A DNA stretch of 64,000 nt from Alteromonas_E sp965248545. GTDB taxonomy: Bacteria; Pseudomonadota; Gammaproteobacteria; Enterobacterales; Alteromonadaceae. A program made the translations under genes and the position numbers. Shown here piece after piece: positions 10,210 through 19,338 of this stretch. A model generated the notes under the pieces. That model saw only the letters and a program-made list of their open reading frames with translations, had not been told where the DNA came from and made no database searches. Position 1 is the first letter of the stretch; each line of letters starts with the position of its first letter. Location: contig OZ252110.1 in the NCBI GenBank assembly GCA_965248545.1, positions 3,658,001 through 3,722,000 on the forward strand. Direction: 5' to 3'.

Positions 10210-11241
10210 TTACTCTACTTCTAATTGTTGCAAACCGTCAGACGTTACTGCGGTATAGCCATCATTAACATTAATCAAAGTCGCGATTGCGCTTTTGCTC
10301 GGGATTTGCGAGACACTGATGCCATTGCTGCCACAATCGCCATTCATCGCGCCTTTTAATTGCGGCAAATTAATACTCAACACAGCACCATTGTTACCAA
10401 CCACGAGAGCATTATTGGCATCTTTTAGCATTACTGAATTTAACGTTGAAACGGTGCAGGATTCGATTCTATTCCAGGTTTGCAGGGTATCAGCACTGTC
10501 GTACGCATATATCGCGCCACGTAAACCAACCGCAATCATTAATCCATCTGCTAATGGCGCGACATCGAAGAAGGAACCAAAGTAATCTAACTCAGTGCGT
10601 TGCCAGCTACGTCCGAAATCTGAGCTTTTTGCTAGCAAGCCAGTTTCGCCAGCGGCATATAAATCATCGTTGACCTGAACAACCCGATTGATGTGCGGTA
10701 AAATCGAGTTTAGCTCCTCCAAATAGAAGGCTTCATCTTCTGCCCTAATCTCTTCGAGGTACTCAATATCGAGGGGGTTGAGTAGTGTCGCGTGTTGCTC
10801 AGCTGTCCATGTATTACCACCATCGATGGTACGATAAAACAAGCCATAAGCACCCACGGCAATACCTTCAGATTCGTTCAAAAATAAGATATCTAAAAAG
10901 GGGCGTTCCAGCTCTGGCTGATGCATTTGCACAGACCAGGTCGTTCCCCCATCCGGAGAATACATGATTGTTGCATCATGGCCCGCCACCCATATGTTGT
11001 CACCGACAGCATCAACTGACGTAAGGGTCACAGCCATTGGTACATCGGCCTGAGTAAAATTACCAGAACCTTGGGAATCGATGATCACATGACCGCGCTC
11101 TCCAACGACGATATTGTGGCCATTTGAATACGCATCTAGCAAAAGAGACTGATTGACGAGTGGCGCTTTGAACGTTTCGGCATTAGCCGTAAGTAGCAAT
11201 GAGGAAAAAAGACTGGCGAGAAGAACACTCGGTTTTAGCAT
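10210..11241 (-). CDS. YCF48/BNR-type periplasmic beta-propeller protein
   Basis: Secreted 343-residue protein with a cleavable signal peptide (MLKPSVLLASLFSSLLLTANA, cut after the AxA). It has repeated propeller-blade signatures: DGGTTWSVQMHQPELERP, DGGNTWTAEQ and DFGRSWQR, each with the D/S-x-G-x-T/S-W pattern of BNR/YCF48 repeats. The family acts as a scaffold or assembly factor; in this operon it probably accompanies the permease and the DUF1302/DUF1329 proteins in the envelope. A longer open frame begins 48 bases upstream, but that ATG lies inside the terminator hairpin behind the DUF1329 gene and would spoil the signal peptide, so the ATG at 11241 is preferred. It ends five bases before the permease start, so the two are translated from one mRNA. 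Confidence 0.85.
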   Translation of the reverse strand: MLKPSVLLASLFSSLLLTANAETFKAPLVNQSLLLDAYSNGHNIVVGERGHVIIDSQGSGNFTQADVPMAVTLTSVDAVGDNIWVAGHDATIMYSPDGGTTWSVQMHQPELERPFLDILFLNESEGIAVGAYGLFYRTIDGGNTWTAEQHATLLNPLDIEYLEEIRAEDEAFYLEELNSILPHINRVVQVNDDLYAAGETGLLAKSSDFGRSWQRTELDYFGSFFDVAPLADGLMIAVGLRGAIYAYDSADTLQTWNRIESCTVSTLNSVMLKDANNALVVGNNGAVLSINLPQLKGAMNGDCGSNGISVSQIPSKSAIATLINVNDGYTAVTSDGLQQLEVE

Positions 11242-11253
11242 AATTACCCACTT

Positions 11254-11297
11254 ATAAAAAAACGGTTGGAGTTGCCCTCGCAACACCAACCGTTTTG
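11254..11297 (-). terminator. Intra-operon terminator after the DUF1329 gene
   Basis: A long stem (AAACGGTTGG and GTTGC arms pairing with GCAAC and CCAACCGTTT across a GAGG loop) is followed by TTTTTTT on the minus strand. It lies directly after the DUF1329 stop and before the YCF48 start. It should reduce expression of the two distal genes relative to the two proximal ones. Confidence 0.88.
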
Positions 11298-11310
11298 ATA
11301 GTTACGATGA

Positions 11311-12678
11311 TTAACGTTTACCTTCGCGACGTAGAGCAGAAGCTGTGAACTCACGCTCTTTCGGACGAATAGTAAAGTCGTACATACTTTCTTCGTTGTC
11401 TAGACCGATCGCCAAATAACGACGAGAGTTTAGATCGTGATATACATCTAGAGTAGACCAATGTGTCGGAACGTCATAGTAATTTACACCATATGCCAAA
11501 CCGACACGGTATAATTCACCACGGTTGTCATACATGTCAGCAACGTGAATTTGCCAACTGTCCTCATCAATGTAGAACACACGCTTCTGGTAAACATGAC
11601 GGAACTCATCTTTCAACGTCGCCTCTACTACCCAAACACGATGCTTCTCGAAACGCGTTAAATCAGGGTTGACGTGATTTGGCGTCAAGATATCAGCGTA
11701 CGAAACTTTGTCACTGTGCAGTGCATAGTTGTTGTATGCGATATAAAGTTCCTGCTTTCCTTTTAACTCCCAATTGTAACGATTCGGCGAACCATTAAAC
11801 ATATCGAAGTCATCGGTAGTACGCAAACCATCGGCTGCTGTTCCCGGCGTGTCATACGCAATATTAGGCGCTAGTCGAACACGACGTTGTCCTGTGTTGT
11901 ACGTCCACGCTTTACGTGGCTGTTTGATTTGGTCAACCGTTTCATGAACCAACAATGCCGTACCCGCCAAACGCGCTGGCTTAGTCACTTTCTGTTTGAA
12001 CATGAACAAGATGTTGTCTTCTACTAACTGCTCTGGCGTTACACCAGGCTTTGAATAGTTGATTAACAATTCTTCATCAAAACCGATAACGTTGTAGTCA
12101 CCGCTAGCTGTCACCGCAGCCTGACCGCCGAAACGTGCTACCGCCTCGCCGCGATAACGCAACACGTGATTCCAAATGGCTTCTAAACCGTTCTGAGGAA
12201 TCGGGAATGGAATACCAATTGCGGCACCTTTGATCCCGTTACCACCTTCTAGCAACTCTGCACGAGTCGCATTCGCTTTAGTTGCATCATAAGCCTCTTG
12301 AGGATTAGATGCTGTACGGCGGGTTTGGTAGACCGGCATACGATAGGTGTCAGGATATGTCGCGAACATTTTTTTCTGACCATCAGATAAAAAATCCGCA
12401 TATTCTTGATAATTTGCACCGGTGATTTCAAACAACGGCTTGTCTTCTGGGAACGGGTCAATATGGAAACCACCTGGCTCGAAGCCAGCAGGAGGTGTAG
12501 TAATGCCACCTTCCCAAGAAGGGATTGAACCGTCCGCATTTCCAGCCTTTTCAGCACCAAGTGGCGTTAATGAGTCGCCCAACTTTGCGGCTTCATCAGC
12601 ACTGACTTTTGCCAAAGCTGTTTGGCTAGACAAAGCAATCGTTAGAGCCGCTGCAACTAATCCTAGTTTTTTAATCAT
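11311..12678 (-). CDS. DUF1329 family periplasmic/outer-membrane-associated protein
   Basis: A 455-residue exported protein with a signal peptide ending ALSSQTALA. It then has the characteristic DUF1329 opening, in which KLGDSLTPLGAEKAGNADG is followed by IPSWEGG, and the conserved body with RRTASNPQEAYDAT, AWTYNTGQRRVRLAPN and a C-terminal CALAYGVNYYD-like segment. The fold is related to outer-membrane lipoprotein-sorting (LolA/LolB-like) domains, so lipid or hydrophobic ligand handling is plausible. It is encoded 11 bases after DUF1302, its almost constant genomic partner. A strong terminator follows, which suggests the DUF1302-DUF1329 part of the operon is expressed most. Confidence 0.9.
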   Translation of the reverse strand: MIKKLGLVAAALTIALSSQTALAKVSADEAAKLGDSLTPLGAEKAGNADGSIPSWEGGITTPPAGFEPGGFHIDPFPEDKPLFEITGANYQEYADFLSDGQKKMFATYPDTYRMPVYQTRRTASNPQEAYDATKANATRAELLEGGNGIKGAAIGIPFPIPQNGLEAIWNHVLRYRGEAVARFGGQAAVTASGDYNVIGFDEELLINYSKPGVTPEQLVEDNILFMFKQKVTKPARLAGTALLVHETVDQIKQPRKAWTYNTGQRRVRLAPNIAYDTPGTAADGLRTTDDFDMFNGSPNRYNWELKGKQELYIAYNNYALHSDKVSYADILTPNHVNPDLTRFEKHRVWVVEATLKDEFRHVYQKRVFYIDEDSWQIHVADMYDNRGELYRVGLAYGVNYYDVPTHWSTLDVYHDLNSRRYLAIGLDNEESMYDFTIRPKEREFTASALRREGKR

Positions 12679-12689
12679 AATACTTCTCT

Positions 12690-14771
12690 CTAGATAGCGT
12701 ACTTAATATTGAAAGACACGAAGTCACGGTCTGACAGTGCATTGGCAGTACCTGAACCGCCCCAGAATGCGTTGTATGAACCAGTGAACGACCAACGGCT
12801 TAAGTAATCGAACGTAAAACTGATATTCGCTGATTTACGATCTTCTGTGAACAAGAACAACGGGTTTGGTGTGGTTCCGTTCACATCGTGTGAGAACGTT
12901 GCACGTGTACGCAAGTTAATGCCTGAGAAGATGTTGTTGTGATCAGCAACTGCAATCAGGCGATAACCCCATGCAGATTTTGACGCAAATTCATTCGTTT
13001 CAGGTCCGTTAGAAAGGCCAATATGTAGACCTTCGCGGAAGTTCAAAGAACCGTCTGCATTGACAATTGGTTCAAGTGAAGGCGTACGAGCGGTTCCTGG
13101 TGTTTCCAATCGAATCACTTCTGGATCCGGGAAGTCTTCAATGCTAACAACACCAACTTCACCTAGAAGGATAAAGTTGTCGGTGCCCAGTACTGGACCA
13201 AATACGTGTGAAGCAGTCATCTGCGCCTGAACAGTGTCTGAGAAAAGCACACCATCAATCAGACCACCTGGCGTTGCCACGCGACCAATGTTGGCATACT
13301 GAGAAATACCTGCCAAATCAGGGCGAAGGCCTGCTAGTGCCAACTGTTCTGGCATTGCCGCGTATAACAGCTCAACGTCGTCCATTTGCAGTGGCTCATC
13401 TTGACGATACGCAATTTCACCTGCAAGTGCGGTTGTACCAACGTTAGTGTTGAAGCTGAAGCCGTATAGCTTGATATCTTCAGGGTATACAAACTTGGCT
13501 TCCGCAAATGTGTTCAGGTCCGTAATGTTATGACGGGTGATTTCATCAACCGTTGCTAACATCGCAAGGTCACGACCAACACCAGCAGCAGTAAAGTCAG
13601 ATGCGATACCGTTAATCAACGGGCGCTTGCTGTGATAGTTGATGTGATACAAACCAAACTCAGTATTGTTGAGTGCTTCTGAGAAATACGCCAAACGGAT
13701 ACCGTACTGACCTTGGTCATCGGCATCTTCATGTGCTGCATCACTAAAACCACGTAAACCAACTTTAGTTGAATACGCCAATAGTGCGCCTGAGATCTGT
13801 GCTGGATCTGCACCGCTCTTCAGCGCTGCGCTCAAATTGTTCATCTCGGTGAGTAGGTGATCAAGGTCAATATCAGGGTTACCCGTGAAACCTAACTGAA
13901 TGTTGTTGGCTTGACCGCCCTCACCGGCAAAATCGTTGCTTGAGAAATAGCTTCCTGCAACAGGTAATAAACTCTTTTCCCACTCGTATTGGTAATACGC
14001 GGATAGAGTTAAATCATCGGTAATACCCAATGAAGCGAATAACATGCCCACTGGAATAAAGACTTCTTTGAGCTCTGCACCTGGTGCACGTGCACGCGAT
14101 ACGTCAACCGGGTTGATAGTATTGATACCGTGCTGGATAAGTGTACTTTCACCCCAACTGACTACCTGGTCACCCAAGCGAAGTGTCAACGGCATGTCAC
14201 CAACGTACGTGTCGAGGTAAGCGAATGCATCTAACAAACGGACATCAGCACACAATTCATTGCGCGCCTCTGGATCTGAACACAAGTCGACTTGCTTACC
14301 GGTAATTTTGTTTTCCCATGCACGGTTGCCGTTTAACAACTCAAAGTCGTAAAAATAGAAACCACGCGCAAAGAAACCGTAGTCACCCGCGTTTATGTCT
14401 AACTCGTGTAGACCAATAAACTGAGTAGAAAACGCGTCTCCTTGATCAAAGGCTAGGTTACCTAAGTCGCCGTTGGTGCTGTAAGAGCCAGTTCCATTAG
14501 CAAGAGACCATACATCTCCTGAAGGATAGATAACGTTGGTTGCGGCGTTATAACCTGACCAATCAAAAGTCGGCAAGTTACTGTTACCAACGAGACCTAA
14601 GTCGCGTTTTTCAGCACGAATACTCGTCGCAAGTGTAAATGTAGAGTCTAGGTTAATTTCAACATCGCCAAATTCCCAGCTCGCTGCGTTCACATTGCAC
14701 GAACCCGCAATTAAAGCTGCGATTCCGAGAGCAAGAGGTGTACGTTTGAATGCACTAGGCCTGTTTATCAT
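12690..14771 (-). CDS. DUF1302 family outer-membrane beta-barrel protein
   Basis: A 693-residue exported protein with a signal peptide (basic MINRPSAFKRTP, then a hydrophobic core, cut after NVNA). It opens with SWEFGDVEINLDSTFTLATS, continues with alternating amphipathic strands and ends in an aromatic-rich last strand (DRDFVSFNIKYAI), as expected of an outer-membrane barrel. The conserved segment with LRLGDQVVSWGES followed by INTINPVDVSRARAPG is diagnostic of DUF1302. It is the first gene of the four-gene operon; AGGAG lies 13 bases before the ATG. It probably forms the outer-membrane end of a pathway that includes the DUF1329 protein and the MMPL permease. The 279 bases upstream hold no gene and presumably the promoter. 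Confidence 0.9.
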   Translation of the reverse strand: MINRPSAFKRTPLALGIAALIAGSCNVNAASWEFGDVEINLDSTFTLATSIRAEKRDLGLVGNSNLPTFDWSGYNAATNVIYPSGDVWSLANGTGSYSTNGDLGNLAFDQGDAFSTQFIGLHELDINAGDYGFFARGFYFYDFELLNGNRAWENKITGKQVDLCSDPEARNELCADVRLLDAFAYLDTYVGDMPLTLRLGDQVVSWGESTLIQHGINTINPVDVSRARAPGAELKEVFIPVGMLFASLGITDDLTLSAYYQYEWEKSLLPVAGSYFSSNDFAGEGGQANNIQLGFTGNPDIDLDHLLTEMNNLSAALKSGADPAQISGALLAYSTKVGLRGFSDAAHEDADDQGQYGIRLAYFSEALNNTEFGLYHINYHSKRPLINGIASDFTAAGVGRDLAMLATVDEITRHNITDLNTFAEAKFVYPEDIKLYGFSFNTNVGTTALAGEIAYRQDEPLQMDDVELLYAAMPEQLALAGLRPDLAGISQYANIGRVATPGGLIDGVLFSDTVQAQMTASHVFGPVLGTDNFILLGEVGVVSIEDFPDPEVIRLETPGTARTPSLEPIVNADGSLNFREGLHIGLSNGPETNEFASKSAWGYRLIAVADHNNIFSGINLRTRATFSHDVNGTTPNPLFLFTEDRKSANISFTFDYLSRWSFTGSYNAFWGGSGTANALSDRDFVSFNIKYAI

Positions 14772-15002
14772 CGTTTTTATTCTCCTGAGCCCTTAACCAA
14801 TAGTTAATGGCATTAAGACCATTTGTAGACTGATTAACAAAATGATTACATCATTTCTACTCAATCGCAAGGACAAATCGTACCAGTTGGGCGTGATTCT
14901 CGGTTCGTTGTTCTCATTGGTATAAAATATAAGCAAATAAAGGCGTTAAACTATGCATCTCTGTGTTTGCAGTCGCCTTAATAAATACATGAAAGGTTGA
15001 AT

Positions 15003-15043
15003 ATAGCGCTCACTGATTGTAGTCAAAGTACATTGAGCGCTAT
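15003..15043. repeat. Perfect inverted repeat, 10-bp arms, after DUF2835 gene
   Basis: ATAGCGCTCA at 15003 and its exact complement at 15034-15043 enclose a 21-base loop, seven bases beyond the DUF2835 stop. There is no T-run on either side, so it is either a weak terminator or an mRNA 3-prime stabilising hairpin. Confidence 0.5.
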
Positions 15044-15050
15044 TTGGGCG

Positions 15051-15275
15051 TTACAGTTTCGTTAAGCTAATGATCTTATTTTCGGCCGTCGTTATCAGTT
15101 TAAACCGACCTTGAATACCATCGGGGGTGACGAACGGCCGCAGATTCATCGTCGGTAACTGGACGCGCAACCCTGACGTGGTTTGTACAACAACGGTATT
15201 GTTACCCTCGTGATATAGCCGTTCACACTCGAGATAACTCACATCAATCGAAAGTTCGTAGACATGCTGCCCCAT
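15051..15275 (-). CDS. DUF2835 family small protein
   Basis: A 74-residue protein matching the DUF2835 family by eye: ELSIDVSYLECERLYHEGNN, then TTSGLRVQLPTMNLRPFV and a GIQGRFKL segment. The family is small and cytosolic and typically sits directly downstream of pepN in Alteromonadales, as here (8-base gap, same strand). The function is unknown; the predicted fold is a short all-beta domain. Translation probably depends on the pepN transcript, as no promoter is apparent in the gap. Confidence 0.85.
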   Translation of the reverse strand: MGQHVYELSIDVSYLECERLYHEGNNTVVVQTTSGLRVQLPTMNLRPFVTPDGIQGRFKLITTAENKIISLTKL

Positions 15276-15283
15276 TGAAAAAC

Positions 15284-17836
15284 CTACGCTCCTAGGCTCT
15301 TACTGACTTTTTCGTACAAATCAGCACTAAGATTTGGCGCATCCAGTAGTCGAACAAGTTGAGCTTTCATTGCATCTTGACGGGCTTCATCAAATTTTTT
15401 CCAATTCAATAGCGGTGTCACGATACGCGCTGCCACTTGTGGATTAACGGGATCAATTTCGAGGAGGTGATCGACCATAAAGCGGTAACCACTGCCATCC
15501 TTTTTGTGCAGCCCAGATGTATTGTAAAACGCAAAACTGCCTAAAATAGAACGAATGCGATTTGGGTTGCGGATACTGAATTGTTTGTGCTGCATAAGTA
15601 ACTGCAAACGCGCCAATATGTCATCTCGTTCATGCGTCGCGTGCAGCGCAAACCATTTATCCAACACCAATGCATCGTCTGACCATTTCAGCTCAAACTG
15701 ATTCATAAGCTTTTCAAATAATGCATCGCAGCCAATTTGTGCTGCGCGCAATGCGGTCAAGCTGTCAGTCATATTGTCTGCACGTTCGAACAACTGCTCG
15801 ATAAGCTCGAGTTTCGGCTCGCAATACGCTGCCAGCTTCAATAAGGTATTCAGCGCGCTGCGTTGAATTATTTGCTCACCGGTATATTGGTAGTCTCCGC
15901 GAGGTAATAGCGAATCAATAATGCTTGCCATAATATGCTGACATCGCTCGGATATCGCTTCACACACAGTGCGATGCGCCGCAACGAGCGCGTCGACATC
16001 AACCGTTTCTGATTCAGCGACAATAGCTTCAACACTCTGTGGCTGCATCACTTCGCTGATCAACTCTAGCTCACTGGTATTCGCCGATAAGAATTCGAAG
16101 AACGTGGTCGCTATCTGTTCTACTGTTTCAGTCTGCCCTTTCGTTTGCGCCTTGATGCTTAAACTGAACAACGACTGCGCCGCCTCCCAGCGGTCAAAGT
16201 CATGGCTCGCGTGTTTCAAAATCGTACTGAGTTGCGCAACGTTATAATTGGCATCGACAATTACCGGTGCGCCAAATTGACTATTAGCTATCACAACATT
16301 ATCAGGAACTGATTTGATATCGGTAACCACCTTGTCCTGCAGCAGTGACACTTGCTGCTTCGCAATCAAATCGCCGGTATTACTGAGGACTTCAAGATTT
16401 AACGGAATATGCAACGCACACTTGCTCGCTTGATCAGCCGTTGCTGGCGTATGTTGCTGGAGAGTGATGTGATTGTCTGCATTCAAGCCCACCTGAACAC
16501 GCGGTGTACCTGACTGAGAATACCAATGCTTGAACAGGGTTAGATCAACCGAATTTGCTGACTGCATAGCATCAACAAAGTCATCACAGGTGACCGCTTG
16601 TCCGTCGTGGCGTTCAAAATACACCGCCAAACCTCGTTTGAAGCCTTCCTCGCCGAGTAAACTCCACAGCATGCGAATAACTTCAGCACCTTTGTCATAC
16701 ACCGTCACCGTATAGAAGTTGTTCATTTCAATGACTTCATCTGGCCTGATGGGATGGCTCATAGGGCCGGCATCTTCAGCAAATTGATGTTCTCTGACGA
16801 CCTTCACTTGTTTGATACGTGTTGAGAGCGGCGAGTTATAGGTTTCACTGAACAATTGGTCTCGAAAAACGGTTAAGCCTTCCTTCAGTGATAACTGGAA
16901 CCAATCGCGGCATGTAACGCGGTTCCCCGTCCAGTTGTGAAAGTATTCATGCGCAATAACCGACTCAATATTAAAAAAGTCTTCGTCTGTTGCCGACTTA
17001 TCATCCGCTAAAACGAATTTGCTGTTAAAGACATTAAGGCCTTTATTTTCCATCGCCCCCATATTGAAAAAGTCGACCGCGACAATCATGTAAATGTCTA
17101 AATCGTATTCCAATTGAAAGGTCTTTTCATCCCATTCCATTGAGCGCTTCAAGGATGCCATCGCATGCTTCCCGCGCTCGCGTTTACCTTTGTCGACGTA
17201 TAATTCTAAAGCGACGTTTTTACCACTCATGGTTGTGTAGCTGTCGTACAAACAATCAAAATCACCTGCAACAAGTGCGAATAAGTAGCTCGGCTTCTTG
17301 AACGGGTCATGCCATTGCACCCAATGCGTACCGTCGGCGTTCCCACCTTTATCGACTAAATTACCGTTGGATAAGAGCTGTGGATACTTTTGCTCGTCCG
17401 CAGTAATTTTGACGTTATACGTCGCGAGCACGTCGGGACGGTCGATGAAATACGTAATTTTGCGAAACCCTTCAGCTTCACACTGCGTGCAAAAAGCGCC
17501 ATCAGACACGTATAACCCTTCCAGAGAGGTATTTTGAGATGGATTGATCGATACCCGCGTCTGTAATTCAAACGCATCTGGAACATTGTGGATGACCAAC
17601 GTGCCCTGCTGCTTGTCATAGTCTTGCCATGGCACTTGGTCGATTGCTACAGATTGCAGCGCTAGCGATTCACCGTCCAAACTGAGTGATTGGTTGTGTT
17701 CACCATTTCGCTCAACCGTTAACGTGGCGGTTACGACAGTCTCTGATTCTAATAAAACAAAATCGAGTTCCACATGACTAATCAAAAAAGACGGCGCTTG
17801 ATAATCAAGACGCCGTTTTGCAGTTTTCATACTCAT
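15284..17836 (-). CDS. pepN: Aminopeptidase N, M1 family zinc metallopeptidase
   Basis: Broad-specificity zinc aminopeptidase that removes N-terminal residues from peptides in the cytosol. The 850-residue length and domain order fit the E. coli-type enzyme: an N-terminal beta saddle, the exopeptidase motif GAMEN at about residues 259-263, the zinc site HEYFH at about 294-298 with the third ligand Glu in the following LKEGLTVFRDQ, then a beta sandwich and a helical C-terminal arch. It is the third gene in an apparent NSS-nhaC-pepN-DUF2835 unit (gaps of 13, 16 and 8 bases), which would couple amino-acid uptake, sodium balance and peptide breakdown. Either of the two close ATG codons could start it. 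Confidence 0.97.
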   Translation of the reverse strand: MSMKTAKRRLDYQAPSFLISHVELDFVLLESETVVTATLTVERNGEHNQSLSLDGESLALQSVAIDQVPWQDYDKQQGTLVIHNVPDAFELQTRVSINPSQNTSLEGLYVSDGAFCTQCEAEGFRKITYFIDRPDVLATYNVKITADEQKYPQLLSNGNLVDKGGNADGTHWVQWHDPFKKPSYLFALVAGDFDCLYDSYTTMSGKNVALELYVDKGKRERGKHAMASLKRSMEWDEKTFQLEYDLDIYMIVAVDFFNMGAMENKGLNVFNSKFVLADDKSATDEDFFNIESVIAHEYFHNWTGNRVTCRDWFQLSLKEGLTVFRDQLFSETYNSPLSTRIKQVKVVREHQFAEDAGPMSHPIRPDEVIEMNNFYTVTVYDKGAEVIRMLWSLLGEEGFKRGLAVYFERHDGQAVTCDDFVDAMQSANSVDLTLFKHWYSQSGTPRVQVGLNADNHITLQQHTPATADQASKCALHIPLNLEVLSNTGDLIAKQQVSLLQDKVVTDIKSVPDNVVIANSQFGAPVIVDANYNVAQLSTILKHASHDFDRWEAAQSLFSLSIKAQTKGQTETVEQIATTFFEFLSANTSELELISEVMQPQSVEAIVAESETVDVDALVAAHRTVCEAISERCQHIMASIIDSLLPRGDYQYTGEQIIQRSALNTLLKLAAYCEPKLELIEQLFERADNMTDSLTALRAAQIGCDALFEKLMNQFELKWSDDALVLDKWFALHATHERDDILARLQLLMQHKQFSIRNPNRIRSILGSFAFYNTSGLHKKDGSGYRFMVDHLLEIDPVNPQVAARIVTPLLNWKKFDEARQDAMKAQLVRLLDAPNLSADLYEKVSKSLGA

Positions 17837-17852
17837 TGACTAACTTCGCTTA

Positions 17853-19325
17853 CTATTTAGTTTGTATGTGTTCAGCAAGGTTTGGAGGTGTTATACGCAA
17901 TATCTTAATCCCTAAGAACGCGTATATTACCGCTAGTACTGGACTAATTAAGTTAAAGAACGCGTAGAAGAAATACGCGAAAGGATGCACCCCAAGAACA
18001 CCGTGCATGTAAGCACCGCATGTATTCCAAGGTATCAGGGGTGATGTCAATGTTCCGCCGTCTTCTAAGCTTCTCGACAGATTCAACTGATCAAGCCCGC
18101 GACTTTCAAATTCTTCTTTGTACATACGGCCAGGCATAACAATAGCCATGTATTGGTCAGCCGTAACAAGATTGGTCCCGATACAGGTTAAAATCGTTCT
18201 GGAGATCATATCCCCTGCTGATTTTGCGCCATGCAAAATGGAGCTGACTACCCGCTTTAACAAGCCGACTTTTTCGAGCACCGCACCAAATGACATAGCA
18301 CAAATGATCAACCAAATGGTATTGAGCATGCTGGACATGCCACCACGAGATAATAGGTCGTTAAGGTTGCTGTCCGGTGTGTCAAAACTAACGCCATCAA
18401 ACAATGCCGTCCAAACAACCGTGATATTACCCAACACGCCTTGGAAATCAGAAGCATTCATTGCGGTCACAACGTCCGACTGGAACAACATTGCCCATAT
18501 ACCGCCCAACAAGGCACCAATTGAAACAGCTGGAAACGCTGGCATCTTTTTGATTGCCAGAGCAAGTAACACGAATAACGGCACCAATAAATGCCAACCA
18601 AGCGAAAATTCACTTTCCAATAGCGTTTGCATTTGTTCAATACGCTGGGAAGACGCGTCCAAATCTTGGTTAAAGCCGAGGAATAAAAATAACAACAACG
18701 CGATGACGAAACTCGGGATAGTCGTCCATAGCATATAACGGATGTGCTCAAACAGGTTAGTTCCGGCTACCGCTGGGGCCAGGTTCGTTGTTTCACTGAG
18801 TGGTGAAATTTTGTCGCCGAAATACGCGCCACTGATAACGGCACCGGCGGTAATCGCCGCAGACATATCCATGCCAGCCGCAACGCCCATTAAGGCAACC
18901 CCCACCGTTGCAGCAGTCGTCCAAGAACTACCAATACTCATTGCAACAATGGCACAGATAACACAGGCAGCAGCGTAAAAAATCGCTGGGTTGAGTAACT
19001 CTAACCCGTAATAAATCAATGTGGGCACGGTACCAGCTAGCATCCATGTACCGATAAGCGAACCAACGGCAAGCAGAATCAGGCAAGCACCTAACGCCAT
19101 CGAAATACCGCTTACGATGCCCTGTTCAATATGTTCCCAGGTGTAACCGTTTTTCATGCCGATAATTGCCGCTACGCCCATACCAATCAGCAAGGCAATC
19201 TGATTTGGGCCATAGGAGGAGTTGTCACCGAAAATATACACGGCGCCACCCATCATCACGACGAGCAGTATCACTGGGATCAATGAATCCAATAATGAAG
19301 GTTGTTTGATATTCGAATCTGACAT
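17853..19325 (-). CDS. nhaC: Na+/H+ antiporter, NhaC family
   Basis: A 490-residue inner-membrane protein with 11-13 hydrophobic helices. It contains the NhaC-family segment SIGSSWTTAATVGVALMGVAAG, followed by AYFGDKISPLSETTNLAPA, in which the D-K-S-P-S/T cluster is the presumed sodium site, and the second-half repeat LVTADQYMAIVMPGRMY. Such proteins exchange intracellular sodium for protons and can act on sodium-coupled organic substrates. It is translationally close to the upstream NSS symporter gene (13 bases). This suggests it expels the sodium brought in by that symporter, although this pairing is inference. Confidence 0.92.
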   Translation of the reverse strand: MSDSNIKQPSLLDSLIPVILLVVMMGGAVYIFGDNSSYGPNQIALLIGMGVAAIIGMKNGYTWEHIEQGIVSGISMALGACLILLAVGSLIGTWMLAGTVPTLIYYGLELLNPAIFYAAACVICAIVAMSIGSSWTTAATVGVALMGVAAGMDMSAAITAGAVISGAYFGDKISPLSETTNLAPAVAGTNLFEHIRYMLWTTIPSFVIALLLFLFLGFNQDLDASSQRIEQMQTLLESEFSLGWHLLVPLFVLLALAIKKMPAFPAVSIGALLGGIWAMLFQSDVVTAMNASDFQGVLGNITVVWTALFDGVSFDTPDSNLNDLLSRGGMSSMLNTIWLIICAMSFGAVLEKVGLLKRVVSSILHGAKSAGDMISRTILTCIGTNLVTADQYMAIVMPGRMYKEEFESRGLDQLNLSRSLEDGGTLTSPLIPWNTCGAYMHGVLGVHPFAYFFYAFFNLISPVLAVIYAFLGIKILRITPPNLAEHIQTK

Positions 19326-19338
19326 TGTTATCCCTTTC

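Noticed and set aside
18118..18738. 206-codon plus-strand frame
   Set aside because: Antisense to the membrane helices of NhaC; no family signature.
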